64,000 nt of DNA, taken from Streptomyces musisoli (lineage in GTDB: Bacteria; Actinomycetota; Actinomycetes; Streptomycetales; Streptomycetaceae). The stretch lies in assembly GCF_016741855.1 (NCBI RefSeq), contig NZ_JAERRH010000006.1:124001-188000 (forward strand), given 5' to 3'. The position numbers were made by a program, and so were the translations under genes. The notes beneath the pieces are model-generated. The model had not been told where the DNA came from. It saw only the letters and a program-made list of their open reading frames with translations, and made no database searches. The first letter of the stretch is position 1, and every line of letters begins with the position of its first letter. Shown one piece after another: positions 51,769-60,277 of this stretch.

Positions 51769-52659
51769 CTAGCCGATTCGTGTGCGCAGGTCTTCTAGTG
51801 CCGCTTTCAGTGCGTCCCCGGCCGCGATGGCCACGTCGGGCTCGACACCGACGCCTTCCCAGTTGGTGCCGGTGACCGGGTTGATCGAGCGGGCGGCGGG
51901 GACAGTCACGGCAACGTGCGGGGCGACCGGAATACGGTCCGTGGGATGGGCGCCACCGCGGGTGGTCTGGCCGATCAAGGTGGCGCGCCCCAGCACCTTC
52001 AGGTTGTACGCCAGTTCCTCTCCGCCGGAGAAGGTGAGGTCGCTGGTCAGCACGGTGACCGGGCGGTCCAGGTAGCGCGGTGCGGTCAGGTGCCCGAGGG
52101 TCCAGTACTGGCGGGTCGAGCCGGTGGCCCGCTGGTAGATGTCGTTGAGGTGCACCCCGTCGTCAGCGAAGAAGTAGCTGCACCACAACTGCACGCCCTC
52201 CGGTGAGCCGCCCCGGCACTGCCGCAGGTCGATGACCAATGCCTGGGTGGGAGCGAGCAGTTGCATGGCGGCAGCGATCGCGGGACCGCCCAGGTCGGCG
52301 GGGGCGATCATGCGCAGGTCGAGGTAGCCGATGTTGTCGTCGAGCTGCTCCACCCGCCGGACGCCGTAGTTGCTCTCCCTGGCGTACTGCGCGAACCGAG
52401 CGCGAGCGACGTCCTCCGGCTCCTCGTCCATCGACTGAGGTTCCTCGGACCACAGCAACCGCAGGTGTCTGTCCGGACAGACACTCTGGAGGTCGTCCGT
52501 GACTCGCTCGCACAGCTCCCGCAAGTCCAGGCCCTGATATGCGCCTTCGGCCAGCCGGCGCCGGATCGCCACGTCGATGGCAGCCGTCTTCTCGGGGAAC
52601 ACGTAACCGGCGGTGATCTTGGCCAGCGCGGCGTCGATTATCTCGTGATGAGTCGTCAT
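51769..52659 (-). CDS. S41-family (C-terminal-processing-like) serine peptidase
   Basis: A 296-aa protein with the S41 catalytic fold: ALVIDLRQCRGGSPEGVQL, then the nucleophile region LTFSGGEELAYNLK. After it come GRATLIGQTTRGGAHP and GTNWEGVGVEPDV, which close the active site. It has an N-terminal helical segment but no PDZ domain and no signal peptide, like the IRBP-related cytosolic S41 proteins of Streptomyces. Substrate is unknown. Its ATG overlaps the stop of an upstream decayed VOC frame (ATGA at 52656-52659), so translation may be coupled to that remnant. Confidence 0.85.
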   Translation of the reverse strand: MTTHHEIIDAALAKITAGYVFPEKTAAIDVAIRRRLAEGAYQGLDLRELCERVTDDLQSVCPDRHLRLLWSEEPQSMDEEPEDVARARFAQYARESNYGVRRVEQLDDNIGYLDLRMIAPADLGGPAIAAAMQLLAPTQALVIDLRQCRGGSPEGVQLWCSYFFADDGVHLNDIYQRATGSTRQYWTLGHLTAPRYLDRPVTVLTSDLTFSGGEELAYNLKVLGRATLIGQTTRGGAHPTDRIPVAPHVAVTVPAARSINPVTGTNWEGVGVEPDVAIAAGDALKAALEDLRTRIG

Positions 52660-53018
52660 GCGCGCGATGTTAGGCCCGAGTCGAACGCGTGCCCAACGGA
52701 TTTCACGGCCGCTTCTTGATGTGCTCCGCTCACGGCTTCCTCGGCGATGCGCCTCCTGCGCACCGGACGCCGCGTGACGGCCCGGTGGAGACCGCCCGCC
52801 TCATCCGGACCGCCCGCCCGCGCCACACCGAGGAGTTCGGCGCCATGGCGGCGCAGGCGGGTGCTGCGGACCCCGGCGAGGCCAAGCATCCGGTCCGCAC
52901 AGACTCCTTCGATCCGCGCTTCGCCCTCCAGCTCCATGCCGAGTTCGGTGAAGAAGGCGATGGCAGCCTCCAGGTCGTCGACGGCGATGCCCACGTTGTC
53001 CATCCGCTGAAGCGTCAC
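52656..53018 (-). pseudogene. Decayed VOC (glyoxalase-like) gene
   Basis: The first 40 residues are a clear VOC-family N-terminus (NVGIAVDDLEAAIAFFTELG, EARIEGVCADRMLGL). After LAGVRS the sequence jumps to RLRRHGAELLG, which belongs about 60 residues further on in intact relatives, and then to unrelated Arg/Ala-rich sequence. An internal deletion with a frame change is the likely cause. The open frame still runs to a TGA that overlaps the S41 peptidase ATG. It is unlikely to make a working metal-binding VOC protein because the later metal ligands are missing. Confidence 0.65.
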
Positions 53019-53103
53019 GGGGTGCTTCTTCTTCGTCGCGCAGTCCGGTACTGGCTACCCGTACCCCTGTGGTGTGTGTCGGAAGTGCTCTAGGTTGGCT
53101 GAG

Positions 53104-53625
53104 GTGAGTGGGCGGGGGCGGAGCTATCGATATGTCGGACCGGTCGAGCTGCGGGCTGCGGTCCGGCCTGGTGACGGCGGGCGTCGGATCGGCTGGGCGG
53201 CTGACTTCGGTGAATGGGTCATGGAGCAGTCGGCGGCGGAGTTGGCCGAACCGTTCACCTTCGTGGTCGGTATGGACGGTGTGCTTCGGTTGGCGCCGCG
53301 GCGAAGCGAGCACGTGGCCTGTGCCGGCGGAGACATGGTGCTGAGTGCCGGCGAGATCGGCTTCACGTGTGAGGTGGGCCGGTGGACCGTGAGCGAGGTC
53401 AGCAACCAGTCCACCGGGTACTGCCCGGACGTCACCTCCTGGTCGGAAGTGGCCCGCGCTCTGGATGCTGCAGAGCTCCGGCGGCCCTCCGGCTTCACCC
53501 ACGAGGTGGTGTTCCGGCGGTGTCCGGACTGCCAGGAGCACAACATCGTCCGCGAGGACCACTTCGTCTGCGTCTTCTGCGGCAGCGATCTGCCCGCGGC
53601 ATGGAACGTGGATCCCGCCGCGTGA
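53104..53625 (+). CDS. Conserved hypothetical protein with C-terminal zinc ribbon
   Basis: A 173-aa protein (from GTG 53104) resembling a Streptomyces-conserved hypothetical family with the opening RYVGPVELRAAVRPG. The C-terminal part has CPDC and CVFC pairs (FRRCPDCQEHN, FVCVFCGSDLP), a likely zinc ribbon. Its function is not known. The start is uncertain: an in-frame GTG-free extension reaches 53074, but the family seems to begin at the SGRGRSYR segment. It is 39 bp from a divergent gene cluster and 123 bp before another small Cys-rich frame. Confidence 0.7.
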   Translation: MSGRGRSYRYVGPVELRAAVRPGDGGRRIGWAADFGEWVMEQSAAELAEPFTFVVGMDGVLRLAPRRSEHVACAGGDMVLSAGEIGFTCEVGRWTVSEVSNQSTGYCPDVTSWSEVARALDAAELRRPSGFTHEVVFRRCPDCQEHNIVREDHFVCVFCGSDLPAAWNVDPAA

Positions 53626-53748
53626 CGACCAAGAGTCACAGCCACTCGCTGATGGCGGCGACGAGGACGGTCGCCTCGGAACCCACCGCGCCAGCGCCCA
53701 AGCCCGTGATCACCGGGACGAAGCTGTCGCTCCGTTGGGGTGCGCCAC

Positions 53749-54027
53749 ATGACCGACCGAGTCCCTGACTGTCCCGAGTGCAGCCGGCGCATGGATTTCG
53801 GCGGCCTTGTGCTGTGCGAGCGCGAGGACGACGGTCAGCGCACCTGCCGCGCGCTGTGGGGGTGTTCCCACAGACATCTAGCGCGCCAATCCTCTTGGCA
53901 CGTCTTGGTTTCACCTGATTCGCCCAGACCACGCCCGTCCGGAGCGGACCCATGCGCAGCCACGGGCCGCCCTTGGGCAATAGCACTCCCGAGGTGGCTA
54001 GGCGTTACTTCTCGGCACGCTGGGTGA
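53749..54027 (+). CDS. Small Cys-rich protein, possibly truncated or frameshifted
   Basis: Starts MTDRVPDCPECSRRMDFGG, LCEREDDGQRTCRALW, which looks like a small Streptomyces hypothetical family with a CPEC zinc knuckle (from memory, intact members continue with a Trp-rich tail). Here the tail after ALWGCSHRHLA is unrelated Pro/Arg-rich sequence, and the frame overlaps the FMN-reductase stop on the other strand. A shifted or degraded 3' end is likely. Confidence 0.45.
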   Translation: MTDRVPDCPECSRRMDFGGLVLCEREDDGQRTCRALWGCSHRHLARQSSWHVLVSPDSPRPRPSGADPCAATGRPWAIALPRWLGVTSRHAG

Positions 54028-54664
54028 TGGCCGCCTCGGTTCGGTCTCCCAGGAATTCGTACCACCGGCGTTCGAGGCAGACGTAGCGCACGTCCGCTTC
54101 GACGAGGCTGAGGAACCCCGAGACGGTCTCGGTGAGACGTTGCTGCAGCCCCGGGTCGGCCAGTGTTCCGTCTTCGGCGAAGGCCTGGTAGCTGTTGGCC
54201 ACGCTGAACATGTCCGGGTAGACGCGGGTGCCCAGGTGTTCCAGGGGAATCCGCAGAGCCCACAACCCGCGGTTGCCGCCGACCAGCGACGGCGAGGCGG
54301 AGACGAGCAACGCGTGCTTGGTCTTGAAAGGCTGCGGCCGGACACGCGAGACCCAGTCGATCGCGTTCTTCAGCACTCCCGGCACGGAGGCGTTGTACTC
54401 CGGCGAGGAAATGACGAAGGCGTCGCTCCGCTCCAGCCGGTCGCGCAGGGCGAGGGCGCCGCGCGGCAGCCCTTCGCCGGTCTCCATGTCACCGTCGTAC
54501 AAGGGCATGTCGAAGTCGCGCATGTTGGCGAGGTCGACGGCGGCACCGGTGTCGGAGATGAGCCGGGCGACGAGAGAGGCGAGGCGGGCGTTGGTCGAAT
54601 CGGCGCGCAGGGCCGCGCCGAAGATCAGGAATCGCAGCGGGCCGGGAAGCGTGTCCGTGGGCAT
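54005..54664 (-). CDS. NADPH-dependent FMN reductase
   Basis: A 219-aa flavodoxin-fold protein of the NADPH-dependent FMN reductase/azoreductase family. The FMN-phosphate loop is GAALRADSTNARLASLV at about 16-32, and the family hallmark SSPEYNASVPGVLKNAIDWV lies near 105-124. It reduces FMN, quinones or azo compounds with NADPH. ATG 54664 gives the expected N-terminus; a ribosome site (ggaaggacgg-like on the minus strand) precedes it. It stands alone; the next gene is 480 bp away on the other strand. Confidence 0.9.
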   Translation of the reverse strand: MPTDTLPGPLRFLIFGAALRADSTNARLASLVARLISDTGAAVDLANMRDFDMPLYDGDMETGEGLPRGALALRDRLERSDAFVISSPEYNASVPGVLKNAIDWVSRVRPQPFKTKHALLVSASPSLVGGNRGLWALRIPLEHLGTRVYPDMFSVANSYQAFAEDGTLADPGLQQRLTETVSGFLSLVEADVRYVCLERRWYEFLGDRTEAAITQRAEK

Positions 54665-55143
54665 GGATCCGTCCTTCCGTCGCGAGCAAGCACCCCCGAG
54701 GGCGAGGGCGCCCCACCGACCAGTGTGATTCCCCGGCTGACGTCACGCGACAGGTGGCAGCCGCCGTATGTGCGGACGTCCGAGATGCAAGGTGGATCCT
54801 GTGCCGCGGCCTGCTTCTGCGAGGAATTTCTTCACATGGGTCTGCACATGCGTTCCTGAAGCGGCTACGACGCGAGACCGGGCGCCGTCGGTCTTCCCAG
54901 CGGCCCGCGGTCCGGGCCGGGGCGACGCGGGCGAAGGCGGTGGTCACCGGCGGGGAGTCGCCGTGCCGGTGCAACGTGCTTCTCCCCCTGGCCGTCTGGT
55001 GCATGGTCTCTTTCTCGCGAGCGTGCGCCATCCCTTGGTGATGTGTCACCATCCGCGCGTGGCCTCGGAGGTAGCTCTCTCGGGGGAGGCGGATCCTCTG
55101 CGCGGAGGACGTACGCCGCCGCTGTTCGGATCATGGTTGAGTC
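54665..55143. other. Gap upstream of DUF3995-like gene
   Basis: About 480 bp between divergent genes. Several ORFs run through it but none has domain character or a good start. No hairpin or repeat of note. Both promoters must lie here, and none could be defined. Confidence 0.4.
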
Positions 55144-55758
55144 ATGTCGATCATGCGTACATCCGAGCAGGCGGTGCGTCCCGTCCCGCCCCGCGCGGTC
55201 CGTATCGACCTGCGCAAGTGGCCCGGATACGTCGCTGCGGCATGGGGGTCGCTGTTCGCGATACCCAGTTTCGTCTGGGCGACGGGCAGTACCTTCGGCG
55301 CGCGGTCGACGGTGTCACCGTCACTGGTGAAGCTCGCTCACGACAGAGTGCCGTGGTTCCTTGCCGTCCTGGTGGTGACCGGCTTCCTGAAGCTGTTCGG
55401 GGCACTGGTCGGCATCGGCCTGACGCGACCGCGGGGGACGCGGATCAGCCGGCACCTGGTGTTCTGCGGCGGTGTCGCGGCCGGCCTGCTCACCTGGCAC
55501 GGTGGGCTCTTCGTCGTCCATGGCGTGCTGGTCGAGGCAGGGGCCGTGTCGGTCGAGCCGGAGCTGGCCGGGCTGACCGGCTGGTACCTCTGGCTGTGGG
55601 GACCGTGGTTCGTCGTCGGCGGCCTGGCCTTCGCCGGGGCCACCGCGCTGTATGTCCGCCGCCGCGGTGACCGGCGCAGGTTGCGGCGCCACGGAGTCTG
55701 GGGCGCGCTCGGTGCGCTGGTCCTCTCCGTGGCCACGACGGTCGCCGGCATCGGTTGA
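55144..55758 (+). CDS. DUF3995-like integral membrane protein
   Basis: A 204-aa protein with four to five membrane segments (about 29-46, 69-92, 101-124, 140-166 and 183-201). The opening WPGYVAAAWGSLFAIPSFVWATGST is characteristic of the DUF3995 family of actinobacterial membrane proteins. Function is unknown. ATG 55144 is followed by a second in-frame ATG at 55153; the first is used. It converges on the large ferredoxin-oxidoreductase gene, with a hairpin between. Confidence 0.8.
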   Translation: MSIMRTSEQAVRPVPPRAVRIDLRKWPGYVAAAWGSLFAIPSFVWATGSTFGARSTVSPSLVKLAHDRVPWFLAVLVVTGFLKLFGALVGIGLTRPRGTRISRHLVFCGGVAAGLLTWHGGLFVVHGVLVEAGAVSVEPELAGLTGWYLWLWGPWFVVGGLAFAGATALYVRRRGDRRRLRRHGVWGALGALVLSVATTVAGIG

Positions 55759-55817
55759 GGACGTCATGTGACCGCACGAGCACGGCGACCGCCGACGACG
55801 ATCGTCCGCGCTGCTCA

Positions 55818-55842
55818 AGGCCCCGCTCCGCGGGCGGGGCCT
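55818..55842. terminator. Terminator between convergent genes
   Basis: Arms aggccccgc (55818-55826) and gcggggcct (55834-55842) with a 7-nt loop lie between convergent stops at 55758 and 55937. Confidence 0.65.
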
Positions 55843-55936
55843 CAACCATGCATCACACGCTCGAAGTCGGCCTCGTCGTCGGCTACTCCTTGCCTGGTGG
55901 GGCTTCGACATTCCGTGGCCGGGGGCGCTACGGCCC

Positions 55937-58900
55937 TCAGCCCTGTGCGCGGGCGGTGCCCTGCTCGGCGCTCCTGACCCGGCCCTCGCCGGGGTCGCGG
56001 TCGAGGCGCTCGGTCAGCTCCCGCAGCCGGGCGCGGTACGCCTCGACGTTGCGGAGCTTGACCTCCTCGAACCCGCGGACCATGTCGGGGAGCGAGGCGA
56101 TCTGCACGGCCACCGCGTGATTGGCGGGGGTGAGGCCGTCGAGCAGGTGGGTGACGCGCTCGGCGTACTCCTCCAGCAGTGCTCGCTCGACCTTGCGCAC
56201 ATGAGCCCGGCCGAACGGGTCGAGAGCGGTCCCCCGCAGCCGGCGCATGCCGTAGAGGGCGGTGAAGCCGGGACGGAACCAGCCACCGAGCCGGATCTTG
56301 CGCCGCATCCCGAGCGCCCGCAGCACCGGGGGCTGAAGGTTCCACTGCGCCCTCGCCCCGGGACCGAACTGCTCCGCCAGCTCGGCGGCGACGCCCTCGT
56401 CGAGGGCGAGGCGGGCCACTTCGTACTCGTCCTTGTAGGCCATCAGCTTGAACAGGTTCCTGGCCACCGCCGTGGCCAGGTCCTCGGTGCCGGGGACGGT
56501 CTTCCGCTCGCGCTCGCGGACCGCGTCCACCGTCTCGGCGTACCGGGCGGCGTACCGGGCGTCCTGGTACGCCGTCAGCTCGGCGATGCGGCGGGCCACG
56601 AGCTTGCCGAGCGGGCTGGGATCGCCCGACGTGTCCGCGGGCTCGGACCCGCGGGAGCCGTCCGTCCCGAGAGCGGCCGTCACCGCGCTCCGGTCGGCGA
56701 CCCAGAGCCGCCCGTAGCGGAACGCCTGGAGGTTGGCCTCCACCGCGACTCCGTTGATCCGGACGGCTTCCTCGATGGCCGCGGCCGGCAGCGGGAGGGC
56801 GCCCAGCTGGAATCCGACGCCGACCAGGAAGGTGTTGAGGTACTGGTCGTCGCCCAGCAGGGCCAGCACGGTTTCCCGTGCGTCCAGCACCTCGGCGCCG
56901 GGGCGCACCCGTGCCAGCAGCCGCTCGCTCATGGCGGCGGTGTCGGGGAAGGTCTGGCGGACGTCGGCGACCATGTGACCGGTGGCGACCCGCGCGGTGT
57001 TGAGCACCGCCACCGTCCGGTCGGGGGAGGTCACGGTGAGGTTGGCCGCGTCGGCGGCCACCAGGATGTCGCAGCCGAGGTAGAGGTCGCACTCGCCGGC
57101 ACCCAGTTTGTTGGTACGCCCCTCCCCCGCACGGTGGAAGCGGATGTCGGAGACGACCGCGCCGCCCTTCTGCGCCAGTCCGGTCTGGTCCAGCGAGCGC
57201 GGCGTCCAGCCGGCGAGCAGGCCCGCGGTGGCGAGGATCTGGGAGATCGTCACCACCCCGGTGCCGCCGACGCCGGTCAGCCGTACGCCGAAGTCGCCGC
57301 CCGTGACGGTGGGGACCGGGTCGGGCAGGGGGGCCTCACCGCACACGCGCGGGTCGCGGGCCGTACCGCCCGCGGAGCCCTTGGCGGACTCGACGCCGGT
57401 GATCGTCATGAAGGCCGGGCAGTCGCCCTTCAAACAGCTGTAGTCGACGTTGCACGAGGCCTGGTGGATCTGCGTCTTGCGGCCGAACTCGGTCTCGACC
57501 GGCTGGACCGACAGGCAGTTGGACTTGTGCCCGCAGTCACCGCAGCCCTCGCAGATGCGCTCGTTGATGAACACCCGGGTGGTGGGCTTGTCGAGCTTGC
57601 CGCGCTTCCACTTGCGCCGCTTCTCGGTGGCGCACTCCTGGTCGTGGACCAGCACGGTGACGCCGGGTGTCCCGGCCAGTTCCCGCTGCGCCTCCTCCAT
57701 CCGGCCGCGGTCCCGGACCGTGACGTCGTGCGGCAGCCGCATGCGCCGGGTCCGGCGTACGTCGTCCGAGGTGACGATGATCCTGGCCACCTTCTCGGCA
57801 CGCAGGACGTCGACGATCTGGCGGAGGTCCATGGCGCCGACCGCGCTCTGGCCGCCGGTCATGGCGACGGCGGAGTTGTAGAGCAGCTTGTAGGTGATGT
57901 TCACCCCGGCGGCCACGGCGGCCCTGATCGCCAGCGAGCCGGAGTGGTCGAAGGTGCCGTCGCCCAGATTCTGCAGGTAGTGCTCGCGCCGGGTGTACGG
58001 CGCCATGCCGATCCACTGGAGGCCCTCGCCACCCATCTGGGAGAGACCGGTGACCGTGCCGACCTGGTCCTCGTCCATGAGCAGGACCATGGCGTGGCAG
58101 CCGATGCCGCCGCCGACCAGCGAGTCGTCGGGCACCTTGGTGGAGCTGTTGTGCGGACAGCCGGAGCAGAAGTAGGGGGCCCGCTTGGGCAGGCTGATCA
58201 GCGGGAGCTGGGTGCGTCCCTCGATCCGCTCGGGGCGCTGCTGCTCGACCGGGACGCCTCGGGCAGCCAGCTCGCGGGCGAGCGGGCGGACGAGGATGTC
58301 GGCATCCAGTTCACCGTAGGACGGGATCAGCTCCTTGCCCTGCTCGTCCTCCTTCCCGAAGACCCGGGGAGCACCGGCGTGACCGTAGAGGGCTTCGCGC
58401 ACCGCGGTCTCGATGAAGGAGCGCTTCTCCTCGACGACGATGATCTGGTCCAGGCCGTCGGCGAACTCGACGATCGTCTCGGCGTCCAGGGGATAGGGCA
58501 TCGCGATCTTGAGGAGCCGGATGCCGGCCTCGGTGAGGCGTGCGTCGGTCAGGCCCAGCCGGTCGAGCGCGGCGCGCAGCTCGCGGTAGGTGCGGCCGGA
58601 GGCCACGATCCCTATGACGTCGTCGTCCCCGCGCAGTTCGACCCGGTTGAGCCGGTTGAGCCGGCAGTACTCGCGGGCCAGCCGCAGCCGGGTGGTCATC
58701 AGGTCCCGCTCCAGCGGACCGAGGGTGGGCTGGAGGAGCCGGGCGGTCGGCTCATGACGGCCCGAGCCCGGCGGGAGGACCGGCGCAGGACGCTCGGCTC
58801 CGAGATCGACGAGCGAGGAGCCGTCGGCGACCGCGGTCACGATCTTCAACCCCACCCACAGACCGCTGGCGCGCGACAGCTCCACCGCGTGGAGGCCGAG

Positions 58901-59488
58901 GTCCAGCACCTCCTGGGAGTCGGCCGGGTTGAGGAACGGAATGGCCAGGTCCATCAGCGCCAGCTCCGAGGAGCAGGGCACGCTCGACGACTTCGCGGCC
59001 GGGTCGTCGCCCACGAGGACCAGGGCGCCGCCCGCGGGGTGGGCGCCCATGAGGTTGCCGTGCCGCAGGGCGTCGGTGGCCCGGTCCAGGCCGGGGGCCT
59101 TGCCGTACCAGACGCCGAGCACGCCGTCGCGCGTGGCACCGTCGAGGGTGTTGACCAACTGGCTGCCCTGCACCGCGGTGGCCGCGGCCTCCTCGTTCAG
59201 CCCGGGCACGTGCCGCACGTCGTTGGCGTCCAGCAGGGACCGCAGGCGGCCCAGCTCCAGGTCGTAGCCGGCCAGGGGGGAACCCTCGTAACCGGATATG
59301 AAGGTGGCGACGTCCTTGCCGGCGGCGAGATCGCGCCGGTGCTGGTCGATCGGCAACCGAGCCAGTGCCTGGATCCCGGTGAGCTGGACGCAACCGGCCG
59401 TGGCCTGGTACCGCTGGCGGGGGTCGACCGGCACACCGTCGCGTTCACCGTCGTGAGGACGGAAGTCGGCACTGACGATGGTCGTCAT
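55937..59488 (-). CDS. Indolepyruvate ferredoxin oxidoreductase family protein (fused)
   Basis: A 1,183-aa fused enzyme that decarboxylates aryl or branched 2-oxo acids to acyl-CoA with ferredoxin. The N-terminal thiamine-binding pyrimidine domain opens with SGYEGSPLAGYDLEL. The TPP-binding core has GCPHNSSTKVPDD and GGGIGCHAMVLLMDE. A 4Fe-4S region follows with CEGCGDCGHKSNCLSV. The gamma-type oxidoreductase domain (RLTGVGGTGVVTISQILA) and a C-terminal extension (FKLMAYKDEYEVARLAL) complete it. Length and domain order match the large actinobacterial IOR form, with alpha and beta chains joined. It probably works in amino-acid catabolism. An Lrp/AsnC gene lies just upstream on the same strand. 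Confidence 0.93.
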   Translation of the reverse strand: MTTIVSADFRPHDGERDGVPVDPRQRYQATAGCVQLTGIQALARLPIDQHRRDLAAGKDVATFISGYEGSPLAGYDLELGRLRSLLDANDVRHVPGLNEEAAATAVQGSQLVNTLDGATRDGVLGVWYGKAPGLDRATDALRHGNLMGAHPAGGALVLVGDDPAAKSSSVPCSSELALMDLAIPFLNPADSQEVLDLGLHAVELSRASGLWVGLKIVTAVADGSSLVDLGAERPAPVLPPGSGRHEPTARLLQPTLGPLERDLMTTRLRLAREYCRLNRLNRVELRGDDDVIGIVASGRTYRELRAALDRLGLTDARLTEAGIRLLKIAMPYPLDAETIVEFADGLDQIIVVEEKRSFIETAVREALYGHAGAPRVFGKEDEQGKELIPSYGELDADILVRPLARELAARGVPVEQQRPERIEGRTQLPLISLPKRAPYFCSGCPHNSSTKVPDDSLVGGGIGCHAMVLLMDEDQVGTVTGLSQMGGEGLQWIGMAPYTRREHYLQNLGDGTFDHSGSLAIRAAVAAGVNITYKLLYNSAVAMTGGQSAVGAMDLRQIVDVLRAEKVARIIVTSDDVRRTRRMRLPHDVTVRDRGRMEEAQRELAGTPGVTVLVHDQECATEKRRKWKRGKLDKPTTRVFINERICEGCGDCGHKSNCLSVQPVETEFGRKTQIHQASCNVDYSCLKGDCPAFMTITGVESAKGSAGGTARDPRVCGEAPLPDPVPTVTGGDFGVRLTGVGGTGVVTISQILATAGLLAGWTPRSLDQTGLAQKGGAVVSDIRFHRAGEGRTNKLGAGECDLYLGCDILVAADAANLTVTSPDRTVAVLNTARVATGHMVADVRQTFPDTAAMSERLLARVRPGAEVLDARETVLALLGDDQYLNTFLVGVGFQLGALPLPAAAIEEAVRINGVAVEANLQAFRYGRLWVADRSAVTAALGTDGSRGSEPADTSGDPSPLGKLVARRIAELTAYQDARYAARYAETVDAVRERERKTVPGTEDLATAVARNLFKLMAYKDEYEVARLALDEGVAAELAEQFGPGARAQWNLQPPVLRALGMRRKIRLGGWFRPGFTALYGMRRLRGTALDPFGRAHVRKVERALLEEYAERVTHLLDGLTPANHAVAVQIASLPDMVRGFEEVKLRNVEAYRARLRELTERLDRDPGEGRVRSAEQGTARAQG

Positions 59489-59707
59489 CTCGCCTCCTGT
59501 TCATGCTGAGGAGCGCAGAGTGCGCTGGGGCACAGTCGCACCAGCATGGGCCTGTGGCCTGCCCCGGGCGCCGACAACTGATCCGTTGGACCAGAACATG
59601 CGGGCCATTGCTGGGCCATGTGATCCATCGGCTCAGGCCGGTGGCGCGTCAGGCCCCTCCGGACACCTCGGCGAAGGCCGCTGGGGCCCTCCGGAACGCG
59701 AAACGGT

Positions 59708-59741
59708 GGACGGGCCGGACCACGGGGTGGCCGGCCCGTCC
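59708..59741 (-). terminator. Terminator of the Lrp gene
   Basis: Perfect 11-bp arms (ggacgggccgg at 59708-59718 and ccggcccgtcc at 59731-59741) with a 12-nt loop, 24 bp after the Lrp stop on the minus strand. It separates Lrp from the oxidoreductase transcript. Confidence 0.7.
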
Positions 59742-59764
59742 TCCTCGGTGACGCCCGCGTGCGG

Positions 59765-60277
59765 TCAGTCGGATGCCGGTCCGGGGGCCTTCGTCTCGTT
59801 CGCCGCGAGGTCCTGGTCGACCAGGGACAGCAGCGAGGTGATGCGGCTCGGCAGCCGCTCACTGAGTGCGATCTCGGTACGGCAGCGCACCACACCGGGC
59901 AGTTGCAGGAAGCGCTGGATGATCTCCTCGACGTGCTCCGTGTCCCGGGCGGCGACTCGGCAGAGCACGTCACCTTCCCCGGCCGTCGTGTGGGCCTCCA
60001 GCACTTCGTCGACGAGCACCAGGGCCCGTGTCACCCGTGCGAGCTGTCCCTGTGCCAGGTGCAGATGGATGAACGCCAGGATGGGGAAGCCGAGCTGTGC
60101 CGGTGAGATCCGCGGCGCATAGTCGGTGATCACACCGAGCCGCTCCAGGCGACTCATCCGCGTGTGCACCGTCCCGCGGGCGATGCCGAGTGTGCGGGCG
60201 AACTCGCGCATCCCCGCTCGGGGCCGGGTGAGGAGTTCTCGCAGGATGGAGACGTCCAGGGTGTCGAGAGCGGCCAC
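59765..60277 (-). CDS. Lrp/AsnC-family transcriptional regulator
   Basis: A 170-aa regulator. The HTH (TLDVSILRELLTRPRAGMRE, RTLGIARGTVHTRMSRLERLGVI) is followed by a RAM-type ligand domain (LAFIHLHLAQ, GEGDVLCRVAARDTEHV). These proteins sense amino acids and control catabolic or biosynthetic genes. GTG 60277 is used: GAGG lies 5-6 nt upstream, and the longer open frame adds only a polar leader. The indolepyruvate ferredoxin oxidoreductase gene lies 276 bp downstream on the same strand and is the likely target. Confidence 0.88.
   Translation of the reverse strand: MAALDTLDVSILRELLTRPRAGMREFARTLGIARGTVHTRMSRLERLGVITDYAPRISPAQLGFPILAFIHLHLAQGQLARVTRALVLVDEVLEAHTTAGEGDVLCRVAARDTEHVEEIIQRFLQLPGVVRCRTEIALSERLPSRITSLLSLVDQDLAANETKAPGPASD

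Noticed and set aside
56117..59509. 1,130-aa plus-strand ORF opposite the indolepyruvate oxidoreductase
   Set aside because: Shadow frame; the minus strand holds conserved TPP and Fe-S motifs.
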